Of a DNA stretch of 64,000 nucleotides, positions 14,101-26,505 are shown piece after piece. Under the pieces are notes generated by a model. That model made no database searches. It saw only the letters and a program-made list of their open reading frames with translations, and was not told where the DNA came from. The translations under genes were made by a program, and so were the position numbers. Location: contig OX387190.1 in the NCBI GenBank assembly GCA_947561395.2, positions 37,064,392 to 37,128,391 on the forward strand, given 5' to 3'. Numbering within the stretch: the stretch's first letter is position 1; the number at the start of each line of letters is the position of its first letter. The stretch comes from Buxus sempervirens (lineage: Eukaryota; Streptophyta; Magnoliopsida; Buxales; Buxaceae).

Positions 14101-15340
14101 AAAAAAAGCACTTGAATAAAATAGCTTAGTCACTGACTCATGGTGTCTAATTTTCTTTATATCCCAACTTTACATTTGACAATCTCTAGATGCATTAAAA
14201 AATTAATTTAATTACCTACTCCAACTACTATTTAAAACTATATTAAATATCTCCTTCATGGCTTATGAAAGTTTCAGCTTATTTAATATTTCCAAAAGCC
14301 TACTATAAACCAAGATTCTGAGATTTTCTAGAGCAATCTTTGTCCCATTTAATATGAAGCAATCTGGCTTCATCTATTGCAAAAACCTTCAAATATCATC
14401 AAATGCATAACATTTATGCAACGTTGTTTCTCTTCCCATCAATGCATTGGGTCTTCAGCTTTGAACCTGCACAGCATTGAACCTTATATCATATATTTTC
14501 TTTTATAGTGGCCTCTATCATGACCAGCATGCATGAGAAAAATATGAAACTTTCATCATCTCCACTTCTGTGACAATTATAAAGACACTGGTTACATGGT
14601 TCTCCTCAGAAGCGAAACAATGTCACTGTACTCACCTCTTAAATCCTTACAAAGAATAAAAATCTTTATTTCCAATCAAAAACAAAATTCTTGATATGCT
14701 ATAGAACTCGTGCATCTAATAAAACAATGGTGAATGATAACAGACTTTTGTAACAAGGATTATCAAAAAAAGTGGTGCATTGACGAAGGCTCGATTTGCT
14801 TTGAAAGGAAATTATAGAAAAGAAAACATCTTTTATGGTTTGAAAAAAATCATGATTTTGGTTTGGTTAAAAATTTTTTACCAAAGCTTTAAAAGAAAAA
14901 ATCTAGCATTAACCAAACAAAAAGAAACTTGAACAGAAGAGATTTTTGTGCAAAATATTCTGAGATTTATTTTTTTTCGCCTTTTTCCAGATATGACTAG
15001 ACAAAAAGAAGATAATTGAACAAGTAATAGAGAGAAAGCACAAAATTGCAATCCATGCACACACACAAACATCAACATTAAATTTAATGGAAACAAGTAG
15101 ATTCCCCAAAGATGAAGTCAGTGAAATGGTCCAATTCAGTACCACGAATACTGAAAATGTAGTCGACCCATCTCCGGGTACCCGTTGGCATTCCGTCTTC
15201 AATAATGTAAAGTCTTCCCCTTTCTTACTCTGGCTTGCCAGACCGTGTAGGATATCTGGCTTCTCAATCCTCTCATTGGCCAATTCGCGCTTGAGCAGCA
15301 CTGCCAGTGGGACCGTTTGATGCTGATTCTTCGAGGACAT
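8127..15340 (-). CDS. Protein phosphatase 2C (At1g47380-like, with Cys-rich C-terminal extension)
   Basis: Nine exons on the minus strand, in transcript order 15340-15143, 13531-13360, 12587-12434, 12352-12289, 11391-11284, 9103-8978, 8892-8657, 8439-8237 and 8161-8127, give 431 residues with all phases matching. PP2C metal-binding motifs are present: LLDGHNG (67-73), SVGDSR (145-150), SRSIGD (210-215), SSDGVWD (243-249) and RDDTTC (283-288). It should be a Mn/Mg-dependent Ser/Thr phosphatase. The first metal motif reads LLDGHNG, not the classic FDGHGG, as expected for this clade. After the catalytic domain come a basic segment and a Cys-rich tail containing CAVCQ, GEGISVHAG, FLCFSC and KKEAMEGKR, diagnostic of the At1g47380 group. 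The start is the only plausible ATG before the conserved VPLAVLLKRE segment. Intron 5 (9104-11283) carries an antisense LINE fragment. Substrates are unknown. Confidence 0.9.
9345..10520 (+). mobile_element. LINE 3' fragment (reverse transcriptase C-terminus, zf-RVT region), degenerate
   Basis: On the plus strand, within intron 5 of the minus-strand PP2C gene, translation gives the 3' part of a plant LINE polyprotein. DHRRWPLYSHGAFFTYSFF (about 9770-9830) is followed by PPKVVVFV, a stop where Trp is expected (TAG near 9918), then in the same frame LHNGINSLDNLQRRRK, as in zf-RVT domains. A later frame reads ALLRAEWLAQNRSIF. The frame is broken by a stop and at least one frameshift, so the copy is dead. 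The 3' end is probably near 10520, after CATCGAAAAAAT; the 5' end is approximate. Confidence 0.75.
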
Positions 15341-17380
15341 CTCTCCCTAAATCGCAATAAGGCTCCTTCCTAGGTGCTTCTGATCCTCGATGCGTCTCAA
15401 TTCAATTAAAGCAACTGAAGCCTGAAACAGGTAACCAACAGATTATTACAAAGCCAAACCTCCCATGTGCACACTATACGGATCGTCTACATCAAATAAA
15501 CAAAAGCGATGCCAGAAATCAATAAACAAAAATAATAAGATGCTCGCCTGAGAAACATTAAACCATGGAGACAAATAAAATTAGATTAACGCCGTAAACA
15601 CCAAGGAAAACTGAATTTTCAACGATTCTGAACTCGAGAAGAGAAATCTGACAGATATTAATCAAAATCGGTTATGTCGACGGAAGCAATTCTAGAAAAC
15701 ACGAAATCGAAGGGACATTTCCCACAATCAAGCCCAATGCCAACAAGATCGAACCGAATGAAAGTCTGGAAAAATAATATCGACCGAATAATTCCCAGAA
15801 TCGACGAAATAAGAAGTTGAAGGAGAGGGAGGAAATCAAAAAAAAAAAAATCAATTAAACATTGACAAAAAATATAATAAAATTCTTACAGGAAGAGAGA
15901 GAGAGAGAGAGAGAGATTCGTCGAGATATTAGCTAAACGCGACAGCTAGGGTTTAGGATGAATTGGAGTTGTTGCAGGGATCAAGAGTCGCGGATCCCGG
16001 TGCCCTGCAAAAATTTCCATAGCAGGCGGGGAGAGAGAGAGAGAGAAAGAGGTGAAATTGAAGCTGTTCTTCGTCCTTTGTTCATGCGGTGACATGTCAA
16101 GAAAGCAGCGTAGAGAGCCGGACTTTAGCGTGGGCGTCGGGCCCGCTCTGTCCATTTAAACGCAGCGCTCCACAGGCTAATCTACGCTGGATGGCGCACT
16201 ACAGAATCTGGAGCGGCTTCTTCATGGCGCCTGTGTCCCTCCCCCGAACGAATCTCGTCTCGTCGTCGTATCTCATAAAATAAAGAAATGGAAGCGCGTG
16301 TTATGATTTAATACTTTGAGGTCTATTCTCCACACGGTAGGGGTCGACTGTTTCAAGGGTTTAGATGGTCAGGATCATAAAATCCACTCCCTCGTGATAG
16401 CAAAATTTTATTGGACCAAAGAACTCCCAAAATTTATTCTTAATTTGCTTTTTTGTCCGTTTTTTAGTAAAATTTAATAGTATTAAGGGAGGGACTCCAT
16501 TTACAAGAGAAGAGAAACTCTGCGCCGGTTACAGAATAATAACATGACAGTGACTCCATTGATGTTTGTTATCGGATTATCGTTGGAAGTTCAGATTGAC
16601 ATGTGGGTCCCGCTTAATCCTGCGCACTCGTTTTCTTATTATTATTATTTCTATATGTTTCGCGACTTTGGCCCCAACTAATGCTTTGACTTCGACGCCT
16701 GGAAGACGCGGACGGTCTCCCGAAATTCCCGGCGCCAGTTTTCTCTGTCTTATCGTCCTCGTGACTCCCTTGTTCTGATCACAACCTCTGCCACACCAGA
16801 TAAGTTTGTTTAGAAAGTCACGTCAAGCTTATGTAAATGTAATGGACCAGGCACGGATAGGAACTGCTCCTAGCCCTTGACCAAGGACCAAAAGTTTTCG
16901 ACGGACCTTGATTCCATGGACTCGTGAGAACGCCCATGGCCGTCCTAGCCTTCTTGTTTCGTTTATGATTAACACAATTACATCATCATACATTCAGCAC
17001 CCAGACTGCTTCATAATGCAGAAGAAAAAACACAAACAGGTTGAAGGCAAACTAAATTCTTTATTTTTAGATCATTGAAAGGCTTTTTTACCATTTTCCC
17101 TTTCATGCTATTTTAGTCCACAGCATCTCACCGTACATTTCATGCTACAAAAAATAAACCACGAGCTCCAGCCATGACCACACTTATTCTCCTGGTCATT
17201 ATCAACAAATTGTGCTTCTTACCACAGCCATCTTTAGCATTTTATTTATGTCACAGACGCCAAGGGATAAACATCATTCAGGGCCTATGGAAGCCCCAGA
17301 ATTCATCACTGAAAACCATTCATTATTCTGCAACAAACTCATGGATGACCTCCCAACAAACTTTTCTCATCAGAAAATTC
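15341..17380. other. 5' leader and promoter region of the PP2C gene, then intergenic
   Basis: The first ~750 bp should hold the PP2C 5' UTR and promoter. Read on the minus strand it contains long CT-rich tracts (15895-15917 and 16029-16048) and a telo-box-like AAACCCTA near 15952, both common in plant leaders. From about 16300 to 17380 nothing beyond AT-rich intergenic DNA was recognised. The DUF829 gene ends at 17381 on the same strand. Confidence 0.55.
15895..15917. repeat. GA/CT microsatellite
   Basis: A run of about eleven GA units lies in the probable 5' leader of the PP2C gene, where it reads as CT on the transcribed strand. A second, shorter GA run is at about 16029-16048. Confidence 0.85.
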
Positions 17381-20300
17381 TTATAATCTTGAGCGAAGGA
17401 TACATTTGATAGGATTACATGGTGCACGCCTACGCGCAGAAGCAAATGGCTGCGTCGAACGCGAGGGCTGTAAATCCCAATCCTCTATGTTCTTGGGGAC
17501 ACACACATCAAATAGAATTTGACTGAGAACACCATGAGCACTTGTCAACTGGGAGGTCGGCAGATGGATTAAGTCTGCCTTCTGTTCATCCTCCACAGAC
17601 CCAACATCTATATCCTCTACATACTCCACCGAGCTATGCAAGAAGTGATCACTGGGCCCGACAGCGACTCTTTGTAGTCCCTGGTTTGACATAATTGCTG
17701 ATTCCTGGATATTGCAACTGGATTCAGTTACCTCATCACATGTCCCTCCGATTCCCATTCTTTCCCCGTCATTTTGTTTAATCCCCAGCGAGTAAACAAC
17801 AGCAGCCTTCCGAAGCAGCTCTGTCACGGCCGCCTCATAGTCAGATGGATAATGCCTATAATGACCTGTGATAAAAATAAATAACATGAACATGATCTTA
17901 TTCCAAATTTTTCATTTTTTGGAGCTGAGAACATGAACTCAGTTCTAAACATATCGAAACAACAGCTGTGCCTTTAATTAGGTGTGATGATAACAAACAT
18001 TTAGTCTGGAACAAACCTACATGAGGAGAGCCATTCCATTTCATCAGTTTCACATCACCTCCAAGATCTTGCAAACGTTGAGTGAAATTGCTAATAGTTT
18101 GGTATGGAGCAAGATCATCATTTTCTGAGCACAAAATGAGATATGGAACCCCCATGCTCTGCATAGATGATAGTGAATAAGCAGATGGGAAAGTGAATGG
18201 GTAATAATTGCCACAGGTATAATATTAACTTACAACTGTGGAGTAGAGAGTCTGCCAATACTCAGCACGCTGTGCTTCAAATCTACTAAGGAAGAGAGAA
18301 TCCAGACCAGAAGCAATCGCATTTGCTAACAAGGAAACAAATCTAGGAGGTCGGGACAACTTGAGGACTGTAGGATGAAGAACAAAACGCGTACCCAAAT
18401 CACTGGTAAAATCTACTGGACTCGAATCATAAATATATCCAGACAAACAGTCTCGAACCAGCCGGTACTCATCCTTTAACAGAAAAAGAAATTAATAAGA
18501 ACTAAAAAAAACCAAAAGAACTTCTAAAAAAAACCTTCATGTGGTCGTAGATTCCAAAAGCATCTCATGAAGATGAGAAAAGAAAATGATGCTTGAAGTT
18601 CTAAAACATGTGATCAACTATATCTTTAAGCAGAACAAAACACAAGAAACCCAATGTTCAAAATGCAATTCAGCCACCTTCAAGCAACACATATCGACAC
18701 CTTTTTCAAAATCTATGAACAAGATAGGATAAAAATTGATCCGCAAAGCTATGTCAAAAAAAGGATGGGAAAAAAGAAAATTTTACCAGATTTCGCGCTT
18801 CTTCACACTTCCCCTCAATTATCTGCAATGGATGGGGAAAATTATTTTCAGTGTTGCAGCTTAAACAAAAGCATTTAGCAATCTCAATACATTATTATTT
18901 CACTAGGATTTGGAAAATACATGAACAGATAAATCAGTGTAGTGAATGCACCCAGGCAACACCTGTGCATTCTGCCCTCCTCAGGAGCTAACTCTCTGAT
19001 GCTTAAGCGAAAAATTACATAATTCCCTTTTTTCCTATCTACACCTATACATATTGAAATATAAACCTACTTATCAAACAGTAAATAAAAACAATAACAC
19101 AATTAACTGAAAATTACATAAGAATATAATGATTTACAATAATCATAACCATTAAAAATTAGCATCATCTATACTTCAAACTGATCTACTTCTTGCAACC
19201 CTTCCTCATCAGTCTTCATCATTTTCTTCATCAATGTATCCTTCTTCAACATTCGTCTCATAACATTAGGATTAAAAAAGTTCCTATTAGCACCAAATAT
19301 CTATCCGACAAGTACCAATGTCAAATCTTTATCCTCACAAACTAGTTACACCTTCAATTGCACGTTTCCAGTGAATTAATCATCCCATTTATCAATGGTG
19401 AGCAATTAGAAATAGATTGTATGAAAAGTGAATGATCTTACATCAAAAATTAATATTCAATACTATCACTTTAATATATATAAATAGCTTTAAGTTATTG
19501 GAGAATATCTACATTTATTAGTTCAAGATTTGGTGAGGGGCTGTGAAAGACCAGAGTTGTATGAATTTATTCCAACACAATAAACAGGCGTAGAGACTTG
19601 ATTTTGTCAATGAGATCAGAACCCACCTTGATTCCTCCTTTGAGCTTGATTTGATGCCTACTCACTCAGCTCAGGGGCAGGATTACTTTTTAAGCAGAGT
19701 TGGAAGGCACCTGTAAGGACATTCTGGGAGCTCAAATCCTATGAATTCCATGATTTTCAGTCAGTTCCTGAGCTACCTAGCTCTGATATGTTCACTTGAT
19801 CTCACATTGGTTGGTTCTATTATAATTACTTTTAGGATATATGAATAATACGATATGAAGCAACAACCTTACTTATAGAAACCTTTATTAAATTATTATT
19901 ACTTAAAAGATGTATGAAATATATATATAGCAATGAACTTTTTGTTGCTTCTTTGGGCACCTAAGACCACATTTCCAAGCAAAGCATAGCGGCCCCCAAG
20001 CGACTGACTCATCATCACTGCCTACTTAAGCCCTCTGACAATAGGGAGGCTGACAAGGTGACAAATTGGCTACACTGAGTAAATTGAATAAATAACTTAA
20101 CAAAATGAAGTCCCGATATTCAAATCAGCAACAAGTCTACAAACCTGAAGAGCCTTATACATGCAAGCTTTAGGACCACCAGAAAAAGATGCAAAGACAA
20201 CAGGGTGAGGCTTAATCTTCAGCTCCTACAGTTCAAAGATGGAACGGAGTCATAAGTACACGATAATGTTCATCTGAAATATATCAAGTATATTAAACAA

Positions 20301-21811
20301 AAGGATCTGGTTGTGGTTTACAATCATAATAACACCAACCTTAACAAGCTCATCAAGGACACCAAATGCTAATAACGTGGCCTTCTCAGGGAAAAATCTG
20401 CACAAATTACCAGTTCTGAAACTTACAAGGTCTACAACAAAAATCAAAATTAAAAAAATAAATAAAAAAGCAATAATAAAAACTATTTATATGCTCAAAA
20501 GACAGTAACAAACAAGCATAGTGGCAAAAACAAAGAAAGAAAAGCAATTAAAAATTCCGAATAGTCAAATAAAACTTTAAAAAATAGCTTCGTGTTCTTT
20601 ACTCTAGCCCATAATTAATACAGCAATCCTGCACCCAAGTATTTGCAAAAGTACTCATTGATTAGAATTATAATATCATTTAATTGACCATTTGCTTGAA
20701 TCTACAACATTTTCATCATTCCAGCTATATGAACATCAAATTCTGGTACATCATCCATCACAAATGACAGCTTCTACCCAAATGCCATTGCCAAAGCTAT
20801 TAATTGATATTTAAAAGAAATAAACCGCCAGGCGTTTTTATTTTCCTTTTGCTTATTCCGGTAAAATTTCATGCTTTATCAATAAAGTAATAAAAAATAG
20901 TAATAAAAGAGCCATATGCTTGCAGCACTCAGTGTTCTTGCATGCCTCGCCCCCTCCACCCCCAGCCAACCCCAAAAAAGGACAAAGTTTTATGGCCACC
21001 ATTTTCAGCTTCCTTTCCAAATGAGTCCAATAAGAGATAAACGAGCAAGCATTTACTTCATTTAAGCTTATATCTGAAAATTGAGTTCTTTGATGCCGTA
21101 CAAAAAGAGACCTGGATCAAATGTCTTCTCAAGAAAACCTTGCACTTAAAGACGTGGTCCATTTGAGAAAGAAGCCACTTTCCATATCTCTGTACAATTA
21201 CGTCATTGAATTTCCATTTTAGGTATGTCAAAATTCATAGATCTCAACAACCCACTTAATTCACAATTGGCATTGAAGGGCATTATTTCCAACGAACGAA
21301 GCTGCCATATCCCCAAATTATACAATATAAAGACCATTCACAGTACAACCATATGACTGCTAGTAGAGAGCTAGAAATAGAAGCACTCATATAACAGTCT
21401 AAGCAAACAGCCGTATGTTCCCAACAAACAGATTAATCAAACAAATCTAAAGTATCCATATGCTGAGAAAGAAAACTCAGAACTCTGGGGACTCCTTCAA
21501 GGGGAACAAACCAGATATAACATCAGAAAATCTGACATAATTCGACAGCTAAGCTAAGCCTCTACTTATCAATCAAAGTTGATAATCAAAATTAAAACAG
21601 GAAAATTTATTTCGAAATGAACAAATTCAACATACAGGTTGAGAAACTCAGAATGGCAGACGAGGGAATTCCATCCCAGAGAAGAGTAAAGCTGCACGTA
21701 ATTCTTCAAGTGCTTCTCCTGACTCGACATCCAAGCGAAAACCACAACGGTCCCTTCGACCTTTCCGCCATCCTTTCTTCCCCAATAGAACCTATTCGCA
21801 TCACCCCACAT
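17381..21811 (-). CDS. DUF829 / TMEM53-like alpha/beta-hydrolase-fold protein
   Basis: Seven exons, in transcript order 21811-21636, 20397-20340, 20225-20145, 18822-18787, 18473-18234, 18158-18017 and 17865-17381, give 405 residues with matching phases. Exon 4 is only 36 bp (12 codons). The N-terminus (FYWGRKDGG..VVVFAWMSSQEKHL) is the signature of plant DUF829 proteins. Candidate catalytic residues of the hydrolase fold are visible: Ser93 in FASFSGGP, Asp211 or Asp212 in SENDDLAP, and His243 in NGSPHVGHYRHYP. The last ~140 residues, after the SDYEAAVTELL helix, are not conserved to my eye and are rich in Ser and acidic residues. Animal TMEM53 is a nuclear-envelope protein; for the plant proteins no substrate is known to me. 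The ATG at 21811 is the only one upstream of the conserved block. Intron 4 (18823-20144) and intron 1 (20398-21635) contain no recognised gene. Confidence 0.88.
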
Positions 21812-22331
21812 CTCCTTTTTCCTCCAATAAATAAACCAACCAGAAAGATTTCACAACCACAGCTCACAAAGTTTCCTCCTAATCGAACCAAACCCTAGCA
21901 TATCTAAAATTCTCTGAAATTAAGCTGGAAAATAAAAATACAAATGCAGATTAGACGAAGGGGAGCAGGATTACGTCTCTCTCTACTGGCAGCCTTTTTA
22001 TTACGGTAACGCTAACATACGCGTGGATGAGAAGGGTTGTGTCGGATCTTACGAGGCGTGTGGTAACGGCATGAGCAGGATGAAACGTGACGCACCAAGT
22101 ACATCAATGAATCGAAGATGCACCGCATTATTATTATACATACAACGAGATGAGTACAACCACGCATGCATGCATCGAGATTGGCTTATTATATTTTAAA
22201 AAACAAATTCACAAGATTTTGCCTTTTAACTAAAATTCTAAGAGACCAATGAGAAAGGCTGTAAAAACCCCATGCACTCTTTCTTTTTTTGCTTTTACAA
22301 ATTTAAAAGACCGATCAGAATGCCTTTGTAC
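21812..22331. other. Upstream region of the DUF829 gene, then intergenic
   Basis: The first ~200 bp should contain the 5' UTR and promoter of the minus-strand DUF829 gene. A telo-box-like AAACCCTAG lies at 21889-21897. The rest is AT-rich, with no gene recognised, up to the LINE remnant starting at 22332. Confidence 0.5.
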
Positions 22332-22928
22332 TTTTTTATTTTTTTGTTTTGGTAAAGAAAGAAGAAATTTTATTTACCACGAGTAAGAGGAAAAGATAAA
22401 GTCTAGCATCATCAAAAATACATGAAGACAAAATTGGAGGAGGACTATTAACCCAAAAACATGCATATTTATCTATCCCAAAATTCGCCAACATATCGGC
22501 AGCCCTATTCCCTTCTCGTAGAGTATGGCTGACCTGGACTTCATGAAATCTTGACCAAAGAGATTGTATTTGATTCAGTATTGCAATTAAACGCCACTGG
22601 GGGCCATTCGAAGTCTTCTGGATCAGTTGAATGAGACTTTGAGAATCTCCCTCCAGCACAATCTGGTGATAATTCCCTGCCACTGCCAATTTTAAAGCCT
22701 CCAAAGCCGCATTAGCCTCCGCCTGGATTGTACTTTCAACTTCACAATTATGTGCGACTGCTGCTAGGAATTTTCCAGTATGGTCTCTTGCTATCACACC
22801 GATTCCTCTTGACCTGAAGATTTGCGCCAAGCTCCGTCAAAATTTATTTTGATGTAGGATTGCACAGGATAGTTCCAAGATACTTTTTTGTTTTTTTATA
22901 GCAGCATTGCAATAGAAGAGGTAATTAC
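22332..22928 (-). mobile_element. 5'-truncated LINE remnant encoding a frameshifted RNase H domain
   Basis: The minus strand encodes an RNase H-like (RVT_3) domain. The first part, YIKINFDGAWRKSSGQ (about 22860-22815), is in one frame. The rest, RGIGVIARDHTGKFLAAVA onward, continues in a shifted frame, so one indel lies near 22810-22830. Acidic positions expected of RNase H are present (INFDGA, EANAALEA, LEGDSQS, NRAADMLA). The copy ends in CTTTACCAAAAC and an A-rich tail. Flanks are GAATGCCTTTGTAC (22318-22331) and GAATGCCTTTTCTGTAC (22929-22945), a target duplication differing by a 3-base indel. This marks a 5'-truncated, inactive LINE insertion of about 597 bp. Confidence 0.8.
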
Positions 22929-22996
22929 GAATGCCTTTTCTGTACGCAACTTCGGCAGATGCTAAAAAATTTGAATTATATGTGTCAAAATAATCG

Positions 22997-23194
22997 GAAA
23001 GCGGACTGTACAGTGTACAGTTCCTGTCTATATCTTTATTTGCAACTCCCACAAAGATCCTGCCACGTGTCCAGTTTAATGCACATGACACGTTATGCAT
23101 GACTTAAGTTAGTTTAAATATTAGTCTAAACACGTGGCAGATCTCCTGGGAGCTGCAAATAAATAAAGTTGTAGGTAAGAGCCGCACAGTCGCC
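22997..23194. mobile_element. Foldback MITE of about 200 bp
   Basis: Inverted arms flank an AT-rich centre. The left arm has CTTTATTTGCAACTCCCA (about 23033) and TGCCACGTGT (about 23061). The right arm, read on the minus strand, has TTTATTTGCAGCTCCCAG and TGCCACGTGT. Outside these, GCGGACTGT on the left matches GCGACTGT on the right. No clean target duplication was found. Confidence 0.6.
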
Positions 23195-23622
23195 ATTTGG
23201 AAAATAATATCCATAGGATATTTTTGAAAGATCCACCCAAGATGGGCGGTTAATCGCTCTCAAGATTCTTCAATGTGACCCCAAATCCAATCAAACCGGC
23301 CAACTAAACCTCATAAGATAGGCCATAGTACCTGCGACCATTGGCAAAAACGCATTCTTCTAAACCCTCCACAATCAGCAAAGGTAACAGCCCTCATCTC
23401 CAAGAAACGAATAATCTCTTGATCACATCGAACAATTACTAACATCATCGGGAAATGTATGTGCAGCATTATGCCTCTTTCTCCTTCTTACAGAGATGGA
23501 ACCCTGCCAGACTGGTTTTCCAGTGAACACACGCCATGCTGCAAATCACTCTACCAAACAAGACAATACACAAATCACATTCTGGACCAGCTGTTGACGA
23601 TGTAGAGTCCAACCCAATACCA
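23195..23622. other. Intergenic, downstream of ORC2
   Basis: No gene or clear repeat is visible. The part nearest 23623 is presumably the ORC2 3' UTR. Confidence 0.5.
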
Positions 23623-26468
23623 TTAACTCATCTCTTCCAAGATTTTTTTGAGTGCTTCAGGTGTGAGAGGTATGTAGAGACAGTCCTGACCGTCAGCATG
23701 CCTTCTGGTCTTAACTAATTCATGATCCCTGAACTCTGTTAAATGGGAATTCAGTGTCAACTGGCTGCTAACCAGGAACTGCTCACGACATTTAGTATAC
23801 AAGCTGTTGATTGGCATCCCTGATGGAAAAATAATAATAAAAATAACAATAAAACATCACATGGCAGCTAAGAATGGCAAGACGACCCATATAGTAACAT
23901 TGATTTTGACAAGAATTATATATCATTAATTTTCAGCCACTTACCTTCTTCTTCAGCATGGGCCAGTTGATGCTCGGCTAGAACTTTAAAAACACTCTGT
24001 GCATTTGGTGTTAAGCTCTGCAAGACTATCACTGCAGTTTTTGCACTTTGAGTGCCGCCACCACTAGCAAGAATCAAAGGAAAGAAGACACCTTCAGCCT
24101 TGTAAGGAGCAAAAGTTGGGACATGATACCAGCACCATCTAAATTGCACGTGGACCATCTTCTTGTCCCACACTGGCATCAAACCAAAACAGTATTAGGT
24201 CAATGACTTGAAAATATTAAATAAGATTCTATCTTACGATAAGATGAGCCCCATATTTGGAATTCTTACAATCTGAAAATGTAACTAATAAATGCCAAAA
24301 TCATCTGAACCCACCTAAATATTAACATTCAATATTTGATTCAGAATCTCAGATCACCTAAAAATTCATAATTCTAAAACATAAAGTGTAACCAATCCAG
24401 TATAATATTAATTAACTATAAATTAAATAATTTTACCCAGAAAAAGAGAAAGAAGAGGGAACGCCTTGTGTTCCAAATGGGTAGAAACTTATAGCTATTT
24501 CCCTTCCTGACATTGTATACACAGCAATATGCTGGGATCTAGAATCCAAAATTCTGTTAGTCAAACCATGGTCATCAAATTCAAATATCGATGGAACTAG
24601 AAGCTGGTAACCATCCATCTGAGCTTTATCAGGACTTTCAGGAAATGCTCCACAGCTGCCCCTAAGTGAAGAAGTGACTATAAAAGTTCTAATTTGATAT
24701 GTCCATAGCGCAGCCTAGGAGATTTCACTTATCACACCCATTCTTTGGTGACAATTATTAATAAATCAGAGTCTAATATGGATGTAATATACACTCGTAT
24801 ATTCATACACCCTTGCCAATTAGAAAGAATGTAATATACACTTAAATGCATCTAATTCTTTTCACTTCACCAAGGGGCTAGCACTAGGTGTGAAGATAAA
24901 AAATTCATGCTGCCAGCATGAAAATGTGGATTCAAGATTGAGTCTACAAAAATTCCAAAGATCAGATACATTGCCATTCCACCCCTCCCAATAACCTGCT
25001 TCCATATGATCTACTCCAGGTTACAGTCCTTTCAGACTCTTTTATGAAATTTATATTTGTACGAACCATAACCCACAATAAATCCCACCCAAGCAGCATC
25101 CTTGATGGATGGATTGGCAACAGACTTAACCCTCAGCATTTTTGTATGCAGTAGCTGCAATATGACTTGTAACTACATTTCTACACTCACAGCCATTACA
25201 TTTGTATTTAATATATTTAAAATTATAATTTTATGAGATGATCATCTCACTTCAGCAAAATAAAGCTTCAAATAGAAGAAGGGCTGCAATCACCGTCACT
25301 ATTCTACATAAGCCCCTAATTTGGAGGCAGCATGATTGCACTTCTCTAATCAGAGCAAACTAAACAGGTTCTCCATGAAAAAACATCTTATAAGTTAGGC
25401 ACCCATAAGAGGTGACTTGGGACAAATGATGCTTCTTTTGTCCCACAAAACCCACCTAATGAGAACTGAACGGAAAAGGTCAACAGAATATCCTATAGTG
25501 AAGCAACTTTTCTGTCATATCAAGATAAGTTGCACCCCAATCCTACTAAGAGTTGATATAAATAATCTCCTAGTAAAATTTTTAGCTTTTTTAGCAACCA
25601 AAAGGCACAAAGAAAACAAAAAGAAGTAAACATGTAAATAATTGTTATGGTCATATGATCAAACTTCAATTTTTAACTTGCCAAAAGGGCATAGTATTGA
25701 ACACTGATAGAAAATTACATATAGAGAAATGGATGATTAAAACCTCAAAACTCCATAGATATAAGTAATATTTGAGGACGCCTTTTTAATACAATAACTA
25801 CAATAGGATGAGCAACAAACATACCCCAAATGTTAATGAAACACCTGCTACAGACGTACTCTACGAAGTAGCTGGTGATGGAAAAGAGAACTTACGTAAA
25901 GGTGCATTCACATGGTCGATCGATGCAACAATACGAACATGGGAACAAGAAGCAATTCGTGCAAGACACTGCTGTGTTTCAGGGTCTCGCAACCCAGGTC
26001 CCTCAATGTTATGTATAACTAAACAGACATAATCATTCTCCTCTATGCATGGTCCATCCAGAAATGCAATAATATCATCCATTGATTGTGAACTTAAAGG
26101 TTGGTCTTTACACATGTTCCCAGTAGGAGTCCTCTTCATTTTCGATTGATGCAAGAGAACTTCAGCTATGGTGATCACAACCTACAATTGACGTTCAAAT
26201 CTTAGTCATCCAGCGGACAAAATTTGCAGGATTTTACAGTAAAAATAGTGTCATGGGTCAAACATTCAGTGGAAAGTCATTAATATAAACATGATATCAA
26301 TTGGAATGACAAACATTGGTATTGACAACAATGATTTAAAACAAATGTAATTAGTTATAAGAAAACAAGATAAATCAATATGTAGCAAGATAAGATTGGC
26401 TATGTTGAATTGAATGATTAAGCTATAAAATAGACAAGGCAGTATTTAAGATGACAGATGGACAAAAA

Positions 26469-26505
<37 letters not shown>

